Shown here: positions 17,597 to 26,936 of the stretch, one piece after another
Position numbering within the stretch: position 1 is the first letter of the stretch
Layout: the number at the start of each line of letters is the position of its first letter
Source of the DNA: JAWKXU01 sp020446465
Lineage (GTDB): Bacteria > Pseudomonadota > Alphaproteobacteria > Sphingomonadales > Sphingomonadaceae
Direction of reading: 5' to 3'
Assembly: GCA_041396845.1 (NCBI GenBank)
Contig: JAWKXU010000001.1
Span: 372,001 to 436,000 of the forward strand
Length of the DNA stretch: 64,000 nt
Notes under the pieces: model-generated
The model's input: the letters and a program-made list of their open reading frames with translations, nothing else
Told to the model about the DNA's origin: nothing
Databases searched by the model: none
Made by a program: the position numbers and the translations under genes

Positions 17597-17830
17597 AAAT
17601 CGTTGTTCCACCGGCCCGACAGCCATGTATTTACCGTCAAGTGTTTCGTAACACGTATAATATGGCGCGCCGCCGTCGACAGAATTGGTCCCCCGTTCCA
17701 GGTTCCAGATTCCTGCCTGGTGAAAGCCCGTATGCATGGCCATAAGGCTTGCGACACCATCGACCATGGCAGCGTCTATGACTTGTCCTTTTCCGCACTG
17801 GCCTGCTTCGATATATGCGGCAAGCGGGGT
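17597..17830 (-). pseudogene. CaiB/BaiF-type CoA-transferase, internal fragment
   Basis: Reading on the reverse strand gives GKGQVIDAAMVDG...GGAPYYTCYETLDGKYMAVGPVEQRF. This is a hallmark block of family III CoA-transferases / alpha-methylacyl-CoA racemases. The C-terminal end is cut by the IS6 right end, and the N-terminal side is joined to an MFS transporter fragment on the other strand. About 75 of the expected ~370 residues remain, so it is a remnant. Confidence 0.8.
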
Positions 17831-18335
17831 CAATTACAACATCATGCTGTACTTGTCGGATCGCGGCATATCGCGTGCAAATGCGGCATCAATTGTCGGA
17901 CTGTACGGTTTGTTCACCGTTGCGGGGCGTTTCGCGATGGGTTTCATACTAGATCGTCAGCCGTTCCACATTGGAATTGTGATGGGGATGGTGCTCGCGA
18001 CGGCATCCATTGCCTTTCTTATTATTGGGCTAAATCAAAACATAGTCGTGATCATAATCGGGCTATGCATCTATGAATTTGTTCTCGGCGCGGAGGTGGA
18101 TTGTCTTTCGTTCTCGATAAATAAACTCTTCGGAGAGTTATCCTTCGGCGCGATCTATGGCGTAATTGGCTTAACAATCTTCTACATTGGCGTGGGTTTT
18201 GGCGGTCCGTCATTCAGCATGTTGGCCGACCATATATTTCCTTACGAGGGTGTCTTTATTATTTGGTCCGCTATTGCGGCAATATCGAACTTTTCTTTAT
18301 TTTGTACAATGAGGTTAAAGTACTATCGCGGGTAA
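17825..18335 (+). pseudogene. MFS transporter, C-terminal fragment
   Basis: From about 17825 the frame encodes five or so membrane segments with the MFS loop motif GRFAMGFILDRQ and a normal stop at 18335. The first half of a typical ~400-residue transporter is missing; the frame before the junction (17736-17824) is antisense of the CoA-transferase remnant. It lies just upstream of a TonB receptor and may be left over from a catabolic cluster. Confidence 0.75.
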
Positions 18336-18385
18336 TCTATAATTATATATTAATGCTTGAAACTGATAATAAGGAGGGAGTAGAA

Positions 18386-20350
18386 ATGGCAATTAACATC
18401 TCAGGAGCGCGTTCTGGTAGCATGGTTGGTCGATCGGCGTTCTTGATATCCTGCTCGATCGGCGTTCTTGATATCCTGCTCGATCGGTGTCCTGGCGGGA
18501 TCGCCAGCGTGGTCGCAGGATGTTGAGGGTAACGTTCAAGGCGACACGGCTGCGGCCGCCGCTCCGGCGCAGGAAATCATCGTCACGGCTCGAAAGCGGG
18601 CAGAGACGCTTATCGCCGCGCCTGTGTCGGTGACGGTCGTTTCCGGGGGTGAGCTCGACAAGAAGGGGCTCACAAAGCTTGACGACCTGTCTCAGACCGT
18701 ACCTCAATTGGTTATCGGCGACATCGGGTCGAATATCACCGGCGGTGTCGTGCTGATCCGAGGCGTCGGTGTCAGCGAGTCAAACCCTTTCTCCGACCAG
18801 GCTGTGTCGTTCAATGTTGACGGAGTTCAGGTGGGGCGTGCGACCATTCGGCGCGTAGCCGAAATCGACGTCGCCCAGATCGAAGTCCTGAAAGGGCCGC
18901 AGGCGTTGCACTTCGGCAAGAACAGCCCCGCAGGCATCATCTCCATCCGTACCGCAGATCCCGGTTCCGATTTCGAGGCCGGTTTTCATACAAGCTATGA
19001 AATCAAGGCCGATGAAATTCGCGCGGATGGCTACGTTTCCGGGCCTCTGACGGACGCCCTTGGCGCCCGTGTGATGGTTTATGGCTCCGATATGCAGGGC
19101 TATTTCAGAAATGTCGTGACGCCTTCGGAAGAACTTGGTCCCACGAAAAGGCGGGTTCCCAGCGGCCACGAATATGGCGGCCGCGTTACTTTGGTCTATG
19201 ACGACGGATCGGACGTCACTGCTCGATTCAAGTTGAGCCATGGCCGTCTGCGCGGCTCCGGCCCGGATGATATCGTTCAGGTGGTGGCCTGCCCCCAGGG
19301 CGTCTCACAGCTTGCACCACTTGTCGATGACTGCTCGGCGAACAATACGGTGTTGCATGCGAATACGCCTCCGGCGCTGGCCGAGCTTCATCCAGGGATC
19401 GCCAGCCAGCCTTATACAAAGCTCAATCTGACGCTCGCTAGCCTCGAATTGAACTATGATCTGTCTGATGCCCTGACACTGACCTCGGTTTCAGGGTACT
19501 ACAAGTCGAAGCAAAGCCAATCGACGAATTTCGTAAACGCCGATTCCAATGCTATCGGAATCTTGAGTGGTTCTTGGCAGGCGTTTAAGGTCGACGAGTT
19601 CAATCAGGAACTGCGTCTGGAAAGCGATTTCGACGGGCCGTTAAACTTCCTTGTCGGTGCTTACGGGCAAACGTCGCAACTGTCACAGCCGTCGTCGATT
19701 TGGGCTAACTTCGATCAGCCGGCCCAGTTTCAGGGGGATGTGCGCAAGCAGAAGGGGGACGCCATATCGGCATTCGCGCAGCTCAGCTATGACATTATGC
19801 CGACGTTGGAGTTTTCAGCTGGCGGTCGGTACTCATACGAAAAGAAGAAGTTTTCCGTCACGACACTGGACGGCGATCCCAAGCCGACTGCTACGCCAAA
19901 GCGCAGCTGGAACGATTTTTCCCCCGAAGTTGTGCTGACATGGCGGCCGGATAGCGATCTCACGGTATATGGTGGATACAAGAAAGGTTTCCTTTCGGGT
20001 GGCTTCAATGCTGGGGCGGGTAGTACGGCGCTCGACCGTTCGTACGATCAGCAGACTTCGCGCGGTTTTGAGGTGGGTGTAAAATCTCGCATCCTGGATC
20101 GCCGGCTGAGATTCAGTCTGGTTGGATACGACTATGAAATCCGCGGGCTTCAGGTGGCCGCGAGCGTCGTCAACTCCTCGACGGGTATACCTGACGCTAT
20201 CTTGGTGAATGCTGCCAAAGTCAGCCAGCGCGGCGTCGAATTCGAAGCCGACTTCAGTGCTACGGATGCCTTGTCGTTGCACACGGCGATTGCCTATAAT
20301 CGGGCGCGTTACAAGGATTTCGATATCGCTCCGTGTTATAGCGGGCAATC
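18386..20350 (+). pseudogene. TonB-dependent receptor, frameshifted in the signal peptide and truncated by IS21
   Basis: An excellent AAGGAGG site precedes the ATG at 18386. The signal peptide begins MAINISGARSGSMVGRSAF, but a 25-bp tandem duplication (18431-18480) shifts the frame. Removing one copy restores ISCSIGVLAGSPAWSQDVEG and joins the long downstream frame. The plug domain follows (EIIVTARKRAE; VVLIRGVGVSE; IEVLKGPQALHFGKNSPAG), then barrel strands. The gene stops at 20366 inside the IS21 inverted repeat, lacking roughly the last 130-150 residues. Both defects should abolish function unless translation begins at the internal ATG at 18468. Confidence 0.88.
18431..18480 (+). repeat. 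Perfect 25-bp tandem duplication in a signal-peptide coding region
   Basis: Two identical 25-bp units starting CGATCGGCGTTCTTGATATC, followed by a third partial match (CGATCGGTGTCCT). Because 25 is not a multiple of three, the extra copy throws the TonB receptor out of frame. Loss of one unit would restore it. Confidence 0.92.
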
Positions 20351-20415
20351 TGTTGATTTCCGCTGAGATTTGACCCGGGATTTTCATCGAGAAGTGACCC
20401 GGGTTGCGGGGGTAT

Positions 20416-21186
20416 TTAATGCCCGCCGATTTCGGTTTTGGTCAAGAGTTGCGGTGTTTCCTTTTTCGGTTTGTTGCTGGCGGATGATGCCTTGAAGCGG
20501 AAGCTGTCGTTTCCGGTTTCGAGGATGTGGCAATGGTGGGTTAGCCGGTCGAGCAGGGCCGTGGTCATCTTGGCATCACCGAACACGCTGGCCCATTCCG
20601 AGAAGCTGAGGTTGGTGGTGATGACCACGCTGGTACGCTCGTAGAGCTTGCTCAACAGGTGGAACAGCAGCGCCCCGCCTGACGGGCTGAACGGCAGGTA
20701 TCCCAGTTCATCGAGGATGACGAGATCGAGGCGGAGCAGCCGTTCGGCCAGCTGGCCCGCCTTGTTCAGCACCTTTTCCTGTTCCAGTGCGTTGACCAGA
20801 TCGACGGTCGAGAAGAAGCGCACCTTCTTGCGGTGGTGCTCGACAGCCTGCACGCCCAGCGCCGTGGCGACATGGGTCTTGCCCGTGCCGGGCCCGCCGA
20901 TCAGGACGACGTTGTGTGCGTCATCGATAAACTCACCGCGATGAAGCTGGCGGATCATGGCCTCGTTCGCTTCGCTGGAGGCAAAATCGAAGGTGGCCAG
21001 ATCCTTGTAGGCCGGGAACCTTGCTGCCTTCATCTGGTAGGCGATCGAGCGGACCTCGCGTTCGGCCACCTCGGCCTTGAGCAGCCCAGAGAGGATCGGC
21101 ACCGCCGCGCTGAACGCGGGCGCGCCCTGTTCGATGAGATCGCCGGCGGCCTGGGCCATGCCGTACATCTTCAGGCCGCGCAGCAT
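20416..21186 (-). CDS. istB: IstB, ATP-binding helper of IS21 transposition
   Basis: AAA+ ATPase with Walker A GGPGTGKTH, Walker B LVILDELGYLPF and a sensor segment ITTNLSF. I chose the ATG at 21186 (MLRGLKMYGMAQ), which matches the usual IstB N-terminus and gives 256 residues; the frame is open further upstream to 21291, but those residues look non-coding. IstB works with IstA to choose the target. The frame is intact although istA is broken. Confidence 0.88.
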   Translation of the reverse strand: MLRGLKMYGMAQAAGDLIEQGAPAFSAAVPILSGLLKAEVAEREVRSIAYQMKAARFPAYKDLATFDFASSEANEAMIRQLHRGEFIDDAHNVVLIGGPGTGKTHVATALGVQAVEHHRKKVRFFSTVDLVNALEQEKVLNKAGQLAERLLRLDLVILDELGYLPFSPSGGALLFHLLSKLYERTSVVITTNLSFSEWASVFGDAKMTTALLDRLTHHCHILETGNDSFRFKASSASNKPKKETPQLLTKTEIGGH

Positions 21187-21229
21187 TACCACCACGGCAG
21201 CGCTGGCCGGATCATGACGCCCAAGACTA

Positions 21230-22745
21230 TCATGCGCGCACCTCCTTGCCGCGCAAGGCATCGTAGCGGGCGACATTGGCTTTGGGTTCACGGCGCAGCG
21301 TCAGCGCCTGCGGGGCATCGATCCTCGGTGGGTTCCCGTCCTTGCCATCGATCAGCCTGTGCAGCACGTTCAGGATATGGGTCTTGGTGGGAACACCTGC
21401 TTCAACGCCAGCTCGACAGCACACAGCACTGCCCGCTCATCGTGGTGCAGAACCAGCGAGAGGATATCGACCATCTCCCTGTCGCCGCCGGTGCCTGAGA
21501 AGATGCGTCTGCAGCTGCCGGAACGCTTCAGGCATCTTCGGAAAGGGGCGCCATTGCGCAGGGCTCCGGGCTTGCGCTGGATCACTGCCAGATAGTGCCG
21601 CCAGTCATAAACCGTCTGCCCCCGCAGGTGATGCGCCCGGGTGATAATGCGCTGATGTTCGCACAGGACCCGGCCTTCGGCGGCAACGACGATCCGGTCA
21701 GGGTATATCCGCAGACTTACGGGCCGGTTGGCGAAGGAGGCTGGCACGCTGTAACGGTGGCGCTCGAAGTGAACCAGACAGGTCGGCGATACCCGCTTGG
21801 TATGCTCGACAAAGCCATCGAAGGGGCGCCCCATCTCCATCAGGCTGGCGAGCTCGGCGGCATGCACATCGGCGACCGTGCCAGGCAATGTGCCGTGCTG
21901 GACCTGGCTCCATTGCTCGATGCAGCGTTCCTCCAGCCACGCATTGAGCGCTTCCAGATCGGGAAAGGCCGGCATCTTCTGCCACAGGCGCCGCCGGGCA
22001 TCCTGGACGTTCTTCTCGACCTGGCCTTTCTCCCACCCGGAAGCCGGGTTGCAGAACTCGGGTTCGAACAGATAGTGGCTGGCCATGGCGGCAAAGCGGG
22101 CGTTGACCTGCCGGACTTTACCTGCGCCGATCCGGTCAACGGCGGTCTTCATGTTATCAAAGATCCCCGCCGGGGCACGCCGCCCAGCACCCGGAATGCC
22201 TGTGTCAGCGCATCGAACAGCATCTCGTGGGTCTGCAGCGGATAGGCTCTGACGATGAACGCCTTGCTGTGCGACAACTTGGTATGCGCGGCCTGCAGCT
22301 TTACCCGTTCGCCGGCAACAACCGCCCAGTCTTCGCTCCAGTCGAACTGGAACGCTTCGCCCGGCGCAAATACCAGCGGCACAAAGGTCCCGCGCCCGCT
22401 GGTCTGCTGCTCGTACTGTAACTGCGCTTTCCACTTGCGTGCGAACGCCGCCACGCGCCCGTAGGATCCGTCAAAACCCAGCTCCACCAGATCGGCATGC
22501 ATCTGCTTCACCGTGCGGCGTTGCTTGCGTGACTTGCCAGCCTCGATCCGCAGCCAGCCTGACAGCTTATCGGCATACGGGTCCAGCTTGCTCGGTCGAT
22601 CGGGAACCTTGAACACTGGTTCCACCTCGCCGCTGCGCAGATATTTGCGGATCGTGTTACGCGACAGTCCTGTGCGCCGCCCTATCTCCCGGATCGGCAG
22701 CTTGTCGCGAAAACGCCAGCGCCGGATCACACTCAGTAAATCCAT
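21230..22745 (-). pseudogene. istA: istA transposase, frameshifted
   Basis: The N-terminal part (from the ATG at 22745, MDLLSVIRRWRFRDKLPIRE) carries the helix-turn-helix and the start of the DDE core, then leaves frame after AFRVLGGVPRRG. The core continues in another frame from GIFDNMKTAVDRIG (~22165). Near 21520-21560 the reading frame seems to change and return, and near 21405 it shifts again, to the frame encoding GVPTKTHILNVLHRLIDG up to 21230. Three or more shifts mean the transposase is not made intact. Only a functional copy elsewhere could move this element. Confidence 0.85.
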
Positions 22746-22841
22746 CTCGATCACTCCATGTCGCCTCCAATCCAAAGATCGGAAGCCGTTCAAACATGGG
22801 TCAAATCTCAATGAAAATTATCTCCCCTCCCGGGTCAAATC

Positions 22842-23180
22842 TCAGCGGAAATCAACACCGATGGCTCCTGCAGCCGACTTGCGACCAACTCGTTTGGCTC
22901 CATCCTCCGCTGCAATCACGTCGTCGATGCAGCGTGCTGCTCTTTCCTCCCTTTCGCTTTCCGGTACGCGCCGCTCGAACGTAATCATCAGGGTTTCACG
23001 GTCACTGATGACGAGGTGTCGCTGCATCACCTTTTCCATGAACACCATGCGCCAGCCCTGTGAGGCCATCGCGTTAATGTAGGCTTCCAGAACGTTCGTC
23101 TCGATCCGACCTTCACCAAGCAATACGGAACTGATCGATCCGTCGGCCACGTCGATGACCTTGTACTCATACTCCATCAT
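22842..23180 (-). CDS. DUF4177-like protein, C-terminus cut by IS21
   Basis: 112 residues. The first ~70 (MMEYEYKVIDV ... LEAYINAMASQGWRMVFME) match the small DUF4177 pattern of a strand-rich domain with the NAMASQGW helix. The last residues GVDFR and the stop come from the IS21 inverted repeat, so the native C-terminus is lost; the DUF4177 core seems complete. AAGGAC lies upstream of ATGATG. The function of the family is unknown. Confidence 0.65.
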   Translation of the reverse strand: MMEYEYKVIDVADGSISSVLLGEGRIETNVLEAYINAMASQGWRMVFMEKVMQRHLVISDRETLMITFERRVPESEREERAARCIDDVIAAEDGAKRVGRKSAAGAIGVDFR

Positions 23181-23385
23181 GGTTCTTGTCCTTCATGCAT
23201 GAGGTTAGACCCTGAAACCGGCTGGTGTCAGGGGAACAGGGACGCGGCCCAAAGCTGATCTGTGTGCATGTGCTTGCTGCCCCCCCCACTGACCCGCTTT
23301 GTTCACGGCAAGTGCAGAGGAATGCAAGTAAAAATGACACGATTGGTATACAGACGAAACGCTATGGTTCCGGCCACATCACACG

Positions 23386-23613
23386 ATGGATGTGGTCCAG
23401 ATCCTTGGAGAAAACGTCAGGCGTTACCGTAAGCTACGGGGTATGACACAGGAGCAGCTCGCCCTCGAAGCCGAGATGGAGCGTAGCTATGTCAGTGACC
23501 TTGAGCGTGGTACGCGTAACCCATCTGTCCGAGCACTTGGCCGCTTGGCGCAAGCATTAGAAGTAGAGCCGCATGAGCTTTTAGTGCCTTTGCTGGATGA
23601 TGTGCCCGGTTAG
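23386..23613 (+). CDS. XRE-family HTH regulator
   Basis: 75 residues that are almost entirely a Cro/CI-type helix-turn-helix (residues ~8-62: LGENVRRYRKLRGMTQEQLALEAEMERSYVSDLERGTRNPS). It has no further domain, as in small regulators of mobile or accessory DNA. It is divergent from the DUF4177 gene across a ~200-bp gap and may control nearby genes, but no operator is recognisable. Confidence 0.85.
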   Translation: MDVVQILGENVRRYRKLRGMTQEQLALEAEMERSYVSDLERGTRNPSVRALGRLAQALEVEPHELLVPLLDDVPG

Positions 23614-23715
23614 CAGGGCCGCCTACCTGTTCATATAAGATACCCGGATTTGCGCGCTTTCTTCTTGTTTTAAAGTGCGACGATTCAGGGCTCTCGCAGA
23701 GCAAATGTCGTAGGC

Positions 23716-24786
23716 CTATTTACCTTTGTGGCCCCAGATCATGCAGGCAATTCGATCTGTTTCAGCGTGCAGCGATTTTCTGCAGGTATCAATGAAGCTC
23801 AGATTCTCAGGATTGTCGTACAGCCTGTATGAGCTGATGGCAAAAATCATGCCTGCGACATCCGTCGGGGATGTCATTGTGCCTCCGGGCGAATGGCGCC
23901 CTTCGATATCGGGGTACGCCTGATGAACGTATTCCCAGAAATTTATCGTGTCATAGTCATTTTCCGGCAGCTGGTCTCCCGGTCCATCGAGAGCTGAATT
24001 CATCTGGCTTTCATGACGATTAACCGCAACCAGCACATAGCGTGCAACTGCGGGTTGGCGATAATAGACAAAGCCTGTTAGACGCGAAATGTGTGTGTTG
24101 GGGGTTAGTTCGATCAGGTCATCTGTTGCGCTTAGCGGGATGTCGAGCAGAAAATAGAAATCTTTTAGTTTTCTATTGAAAATTAGTTCGAACGCGGCTC
24201 CAGACTCATCAAGCAGTCGACCCACGCGTATTTCATCGGACATGAGCTGCGATCCAGGGGTCTGGTGATCAAGCTGGTGAAGAAAAAAGCGAGTTTGATA
24301 ACCACCGTAGGAAACAAGGTAAGTGTCGTTTCGCAGCTTCTGCAAACGAAACTTGTCGTCAGCGCCTAGATGTTCCTGCACACGAACGGTGTTAGTCCCA
24401 GACGCCCAAGGCCGATTTGTTTCGTAACATACATAGTCTGCGATACCTTTATCGCGTCGATCTGACGCGAGGCGAAGGCTGCCCGAGAGCATCATGCCTG
24501 CTCGATAAAAAGTAAAATAGTAGTAGTTCTCTGATGGATAAATATATGCTTGAGCACCGATCTGGCGGAGTAGTGCGGGTAAGGTATTTTCCGGCCTGCA
24601 GATACCATCTCGGTTGCCAGCATTCAGGTCTTCGATCGAGGTTTCGTTCAGCACAAACCGCGTGGTGGGCATTGGCGCTGGTTCACCGGCATATACGACG
24701 CTGCAACCGAAGAACCTCAGCAATGCTGCAGCAAAGAGGGTTCGTGCACGAGGTTTGATGACGTACACCTTTATCCAAATCGACAA
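23716..24786 (-). CDS. Secreted protein of unknown function, second gene of a two-gene unit
   Basis: 356 residues with an N-terminal basic and hydrophobic segment ending near VVYAGEP, read as a Sec signal peptide. The mature part is rich in Tyr and Asn and contains several Cys residues (CRPEN, VCYET, DTCRKS, ACMIWGHKGK) that could form disulfides. No family is recognised. Codon use is less GC-rich than in neighbouring chromosomal genes. It follows the gene ending at 24819 after 32 bp, so one transcript is likely. Confidence 0.6.
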   Translation of the reverse strand: MSIWIKVYVIKPRARTLFAAALLRFFGCSVVYAGEPAPMPTTRFVLNETSIEDLNAGNRDGICRPENTLPALLRQIGAQAYIYPSENYYYFTFYRAGMMLSGSLRLASDRRDKGIADYVCYETNRPWASGTNTVRVQEHLGADDKFRLQKLRNDTYLVSYGGYQTRFFLHQLDHQTPGSQLMSDEIRVGRLLDESGAAFELIFNRKLKDFYFLLDIPLSATDDLIELTPNTHISRLTGFVYYRQPAVARYVLVAVNRHESQMNSALDGPGDQLPENDYDTINFWEYVHQAYPDIEGRHSPGGTMTSPTDVAGMIFAISSYRLYDNPENLSFIDTCRKSLHAETDRIACMIWGHKGK

Positions 24787-24818
24787 TGCCCGACGCTGTC
24801 GGCCAGTTTAGAACGTCC

Positions 24819-25301
24819 TTATTTGATGTCGGTCGCACCTTTAGGGTGATACTGCGTCGAATCTGGTCGGTGTATATACTCTGCTTTTGTATCAGCGGGA
24901 ACCGCATCGACAGGACCATCTTTTGTCGCTGTTCCGCCTCCCGGGTGATACTGCGTTGAGTCAGGTTTGTGTATATAGGCGGGAGCATGAGATGGTCGCG
25001 CTTCGCTCTTACGAAGCTTCTTCTGAATATCGCGGGGAACAGGTTTAGTCTCGATTGCCACGACTGGCTCCCCATTCGGATTGTCGGGCGCTGCAATTCC
25101 GTTGGGGCATAAGTATGCACCGACCTGTTGGGAGCCCGCAGCTGTACCATTAAACGTGTAGGCTGACCCATCACTCTCACATTCAATTACGTAGAGTGTG
25201 CCATGCACGTGGTAGACGTTAACTGCATGGGCGGTACCGCAAAGGCCAAAAGTCGCAGCCGTGAAAAGCCCTGCGAAACCGAAAATCTTTCCAGATTTCA
25301 T
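24819..25301 (-). CDS. Secreted protein with duplicated PDSTQYHP motif
   Basis: 160 residues from the ATG at 25301, chosen because it starts a clean signal peptide (MKSGKIFGFAGL...GTAHA). A small domain follows with two or three Cys. Two copies of a 12-residue motif occur at ~109-120 (YIHKPDSTQYHP) and ~142-153 (YIHRPDSTQYHP), separated by an acidic Pro-rich spacer. The repeats are also visible in the DNA. I do not recognise the family. With the next gene it forms an orphan two-gene secreted unit in IS-rich DNA. Confidence 0.6.
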   Translation of the reverse strand: MKSGKIFGFAGLFTAATFGLCGTAHAVNVYHVHGTLYVIECESDGSAYTFNGTAAGSQQVGAYLCPNGIAAPDNPNGEPVVAIETKPVPRDIQKKLRKSEARPSHAPAYIHKPDSTQYHPGGGTATKDGPVDAVPADTKAEYIHRPDSTQYHPKGATDIK

Positions 25302-25447
25302 TATCTTGCTCCAAATTGTTATCGTAAGATCATACTGGCTAGCCACAATAGAGATGCTAAGCTGACTCTGCAATGAAGTTGTCGCCCCCTCCGGGCCTGG
25401 CCATGGTTTCGCTCAAATGCTTAAGGTTGGCTGCTTCCATTTAACTA

Positions 25448-26305
25448 GGCCCTGTTGACAAAAGTCCGATAGGGATTCCCAAAACCGTCGCGCACTGATT
25501 CAAGGCTGCTTTTTGTGGGAGCAGCCATGGCACGCGGGGATTTGTCGGACGAAGAATGGGAAGTAATCGGACCGTTGCTGCCGTCTGAGCGCGGCCGCTG
25601 GGCACGTCCGGCAGGCGATAATCGGCGCTTTCTCAATGGCATGCTCCACGTCCTGCGGGTCGGTTGCCCCTGGCGCGACATGCACGAGCGCTACGGCAAG
25701 TGGAACTCTGTCTATGTCCGGTTCCGGCGATGGGCTGAGCAAGGTGTCTGGGATGCCTTGCTGCAAACGCTGGTCGATCTGGGACTGACCGACGACTGGC
25801 AGCACATGATCGACAGCACCAGTGTCCGGGGTCATTCGCAGGCCGCCGGCGCAAGGGGGGGACTCATAAGGAGGCTTTTGGTCGATCACGCGGCGGCTTT
25901 ACGAGCAAGATCCACGCCCGATGTGACAATCAGGGACGCCCTCTCTGCTTCGTCCTGACCGGCGGCGAGGCGTCCGATTACACTGCCGCCGAGCCGTTGA
26001 TGGCGATCCCGGTTACCACGCCCAAGGCGCTGCTAGCCGACAAGGGCTATGACGGGGATCGCTTCCGCGAGAGCCTGCTGATCCGGGGCATTCTGCCGAT
26101 CATTCCGCCCCGCTCGAACCGCAAGGTTCCTGAGCATCCCGACTATCGCCGCTACAAGGATCGCAATCGCATCGAGCGCATGTTCAACAAGCTCAAACAG
26201 TCCCGCCGGATCGCCACACGCTACGACAAGACCGCGCTGTCCTTCGCCAGCTTCCTCAACCTTGCAAGCATCCACCTATGGCTGAAGTCTTTTGTCAACA
26301 GGGCC
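25448..26305 (+). mobile_element. IS5-family (IS427-group) insertion sequence
   Basis: Perfect 17-bp inverted repeats GGCCCTGTTGACAAAAG (25448-25464) and its reverse complement (26289-26305) bound an 858-bp element. The dinucleotide TA flanks both ends, and the reconstructed target is CTAG. The two overlapping frames joined by a -1 shift on a G7 run are typical of the IS427 group. It appears complete. Confidence 0.92.
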
Positions 26306-26308
26306 TAG
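25527..26308 (+). CDS. IS5/IS427-group transposase made by -1 frameshifting
   Basis: The first frame starts at ATG 25527 (MARGDLSDEEWEVIGPLLP) and alone would stop at 25958. At the G7 run 25855-25861 a -1 shift leads into the frame that reads THKEAFGRSRGGF and onwards to KALLADKGYDGD and the C-terminal RNRIERMFNKLKQSRRIATRYDK block with the DDE glutamate. The final TAG (26306-26308) lies outside the inverted repeat and is supplied by the CTAG target. A fixed frameshift mutation cannot be excluded, but programmed shifting is usual in this group. Confidence 0.85.
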
Positions 26309-26423
26309 CGACAGTCCGGGGCGAGCGCGCATAATGGCCCAGAGCGCATAAACCTGGACCCAGTCCAGACCCAAAGGGCAAGTGCCGTTAGCTGCAAGGT
26401 CGCGCACCATAAGGGGAAAGGTA

Positions 26424-26499
26424 TGGTGCCGCTTACGTGACTCGAACACGTGACCCCATCATTACGAATGATGTGCTCTACCAACTGAGCTAAAGCGGC
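26424..26499 (-). tRNA. tRNA-Thr (anticodon CGT)
   Basis: On the reverse strand a 76-nt cloverleaf begins GCCGCTTTAGCTCAG and ends with an encoded CCA. The acceptor pairs GCCGCTT with AAGCGGC. The anticodon stem CATCA/TGATG holds the loop TTCGTAA with anticodon CGT, and the T-arm contains GTTCGAGTC. It reads the Thr codon ACG. Nothing else is seen in the neighbouring 118 bp towards the IS. Confidence 0.96.
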
Positions 26500-26733
26500 A
26501 CTCGGGCGGGTCTCTAGAAGTGTTCGCCGCCAATCGCAATCGCTTTTGCGTTACTTTTTGCGTGGCCGGTAAGGGGCACGCGCGCCAGATGCCGAAAGTG
26601 TGCGCTATACACTTTGCTTGACCCACCGATTTTCGGTGTTAGCATTTCATTAACTATAAAGCCCCACAAAGGGGCAGCGTCCGGATCAGGCAGGAAATCT
26701 CTTGTCACGGACGTTACGAAAGAGGATCGCACC

Positions 26734-26832
26734 GTGGCGAAATTTGCGTTGATGCACCCGCTCAAGGCGTGGAACAGGTATCGCTCTATCCAGCGGCAGC
26801 TGGCTGTGTTGCGGATGCAGGCAAATATCTGA
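26734..26832 (+). CDS. Possible 32-residue DUF1127-like small protein
   Basis: A GTG start after AGAGGA encodes MAKFALMHPLKAWNRYRSI..., a basic amphipathic helix resembling the N-terminal half of DUF1127 proteins (RYRxxxRxLxxL), but it stops before the usual LADIGLSR part. It could be a short relative or a truncated copy. The remaining sequence in 26500-26936 shows no other gene. Confidence 0.3.
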   Translation: MAKFALMHPLKAWNRYRSIQRQLAVLRMQANI

Positions 26833-26936
26833 CATTAATCAAAATTCTGTGCAGATGACGGTGGTATTTCCTGCCATTTTCGTGCGCGCCCCTTGCCCCG
26901 ATAGCCGGTGAGCGGTTAGTCTCCCCTCCTTCCAGC

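Larger units (their letters stand above)
20351..22857 (-). mobile_element. IS21-family insertion sequence (2.5 kb)
   Basis: A 30-bp perfect inverted repeat bounds the element: 20351-20380 (TGTTGATTTCCGCTGAGATT...) and 22828-22857. Internal repeats of the TGACCCGGG / GGGTCAAATCTCA type near both ends are the multiple terminal repeats typical of IS21. It carries istA and istB on the reverse strand. The flanking bases (GGCAATC and CCGATGG) do not match, so no target duplication remains, and both flanking genes are cut at the ends. Confidence 0.92.

Noticed and set aside
21595..22245. 216-aa forward frame inside the IS21 element
   Set aside because: Antisense of istA; no independent start signal or domain.
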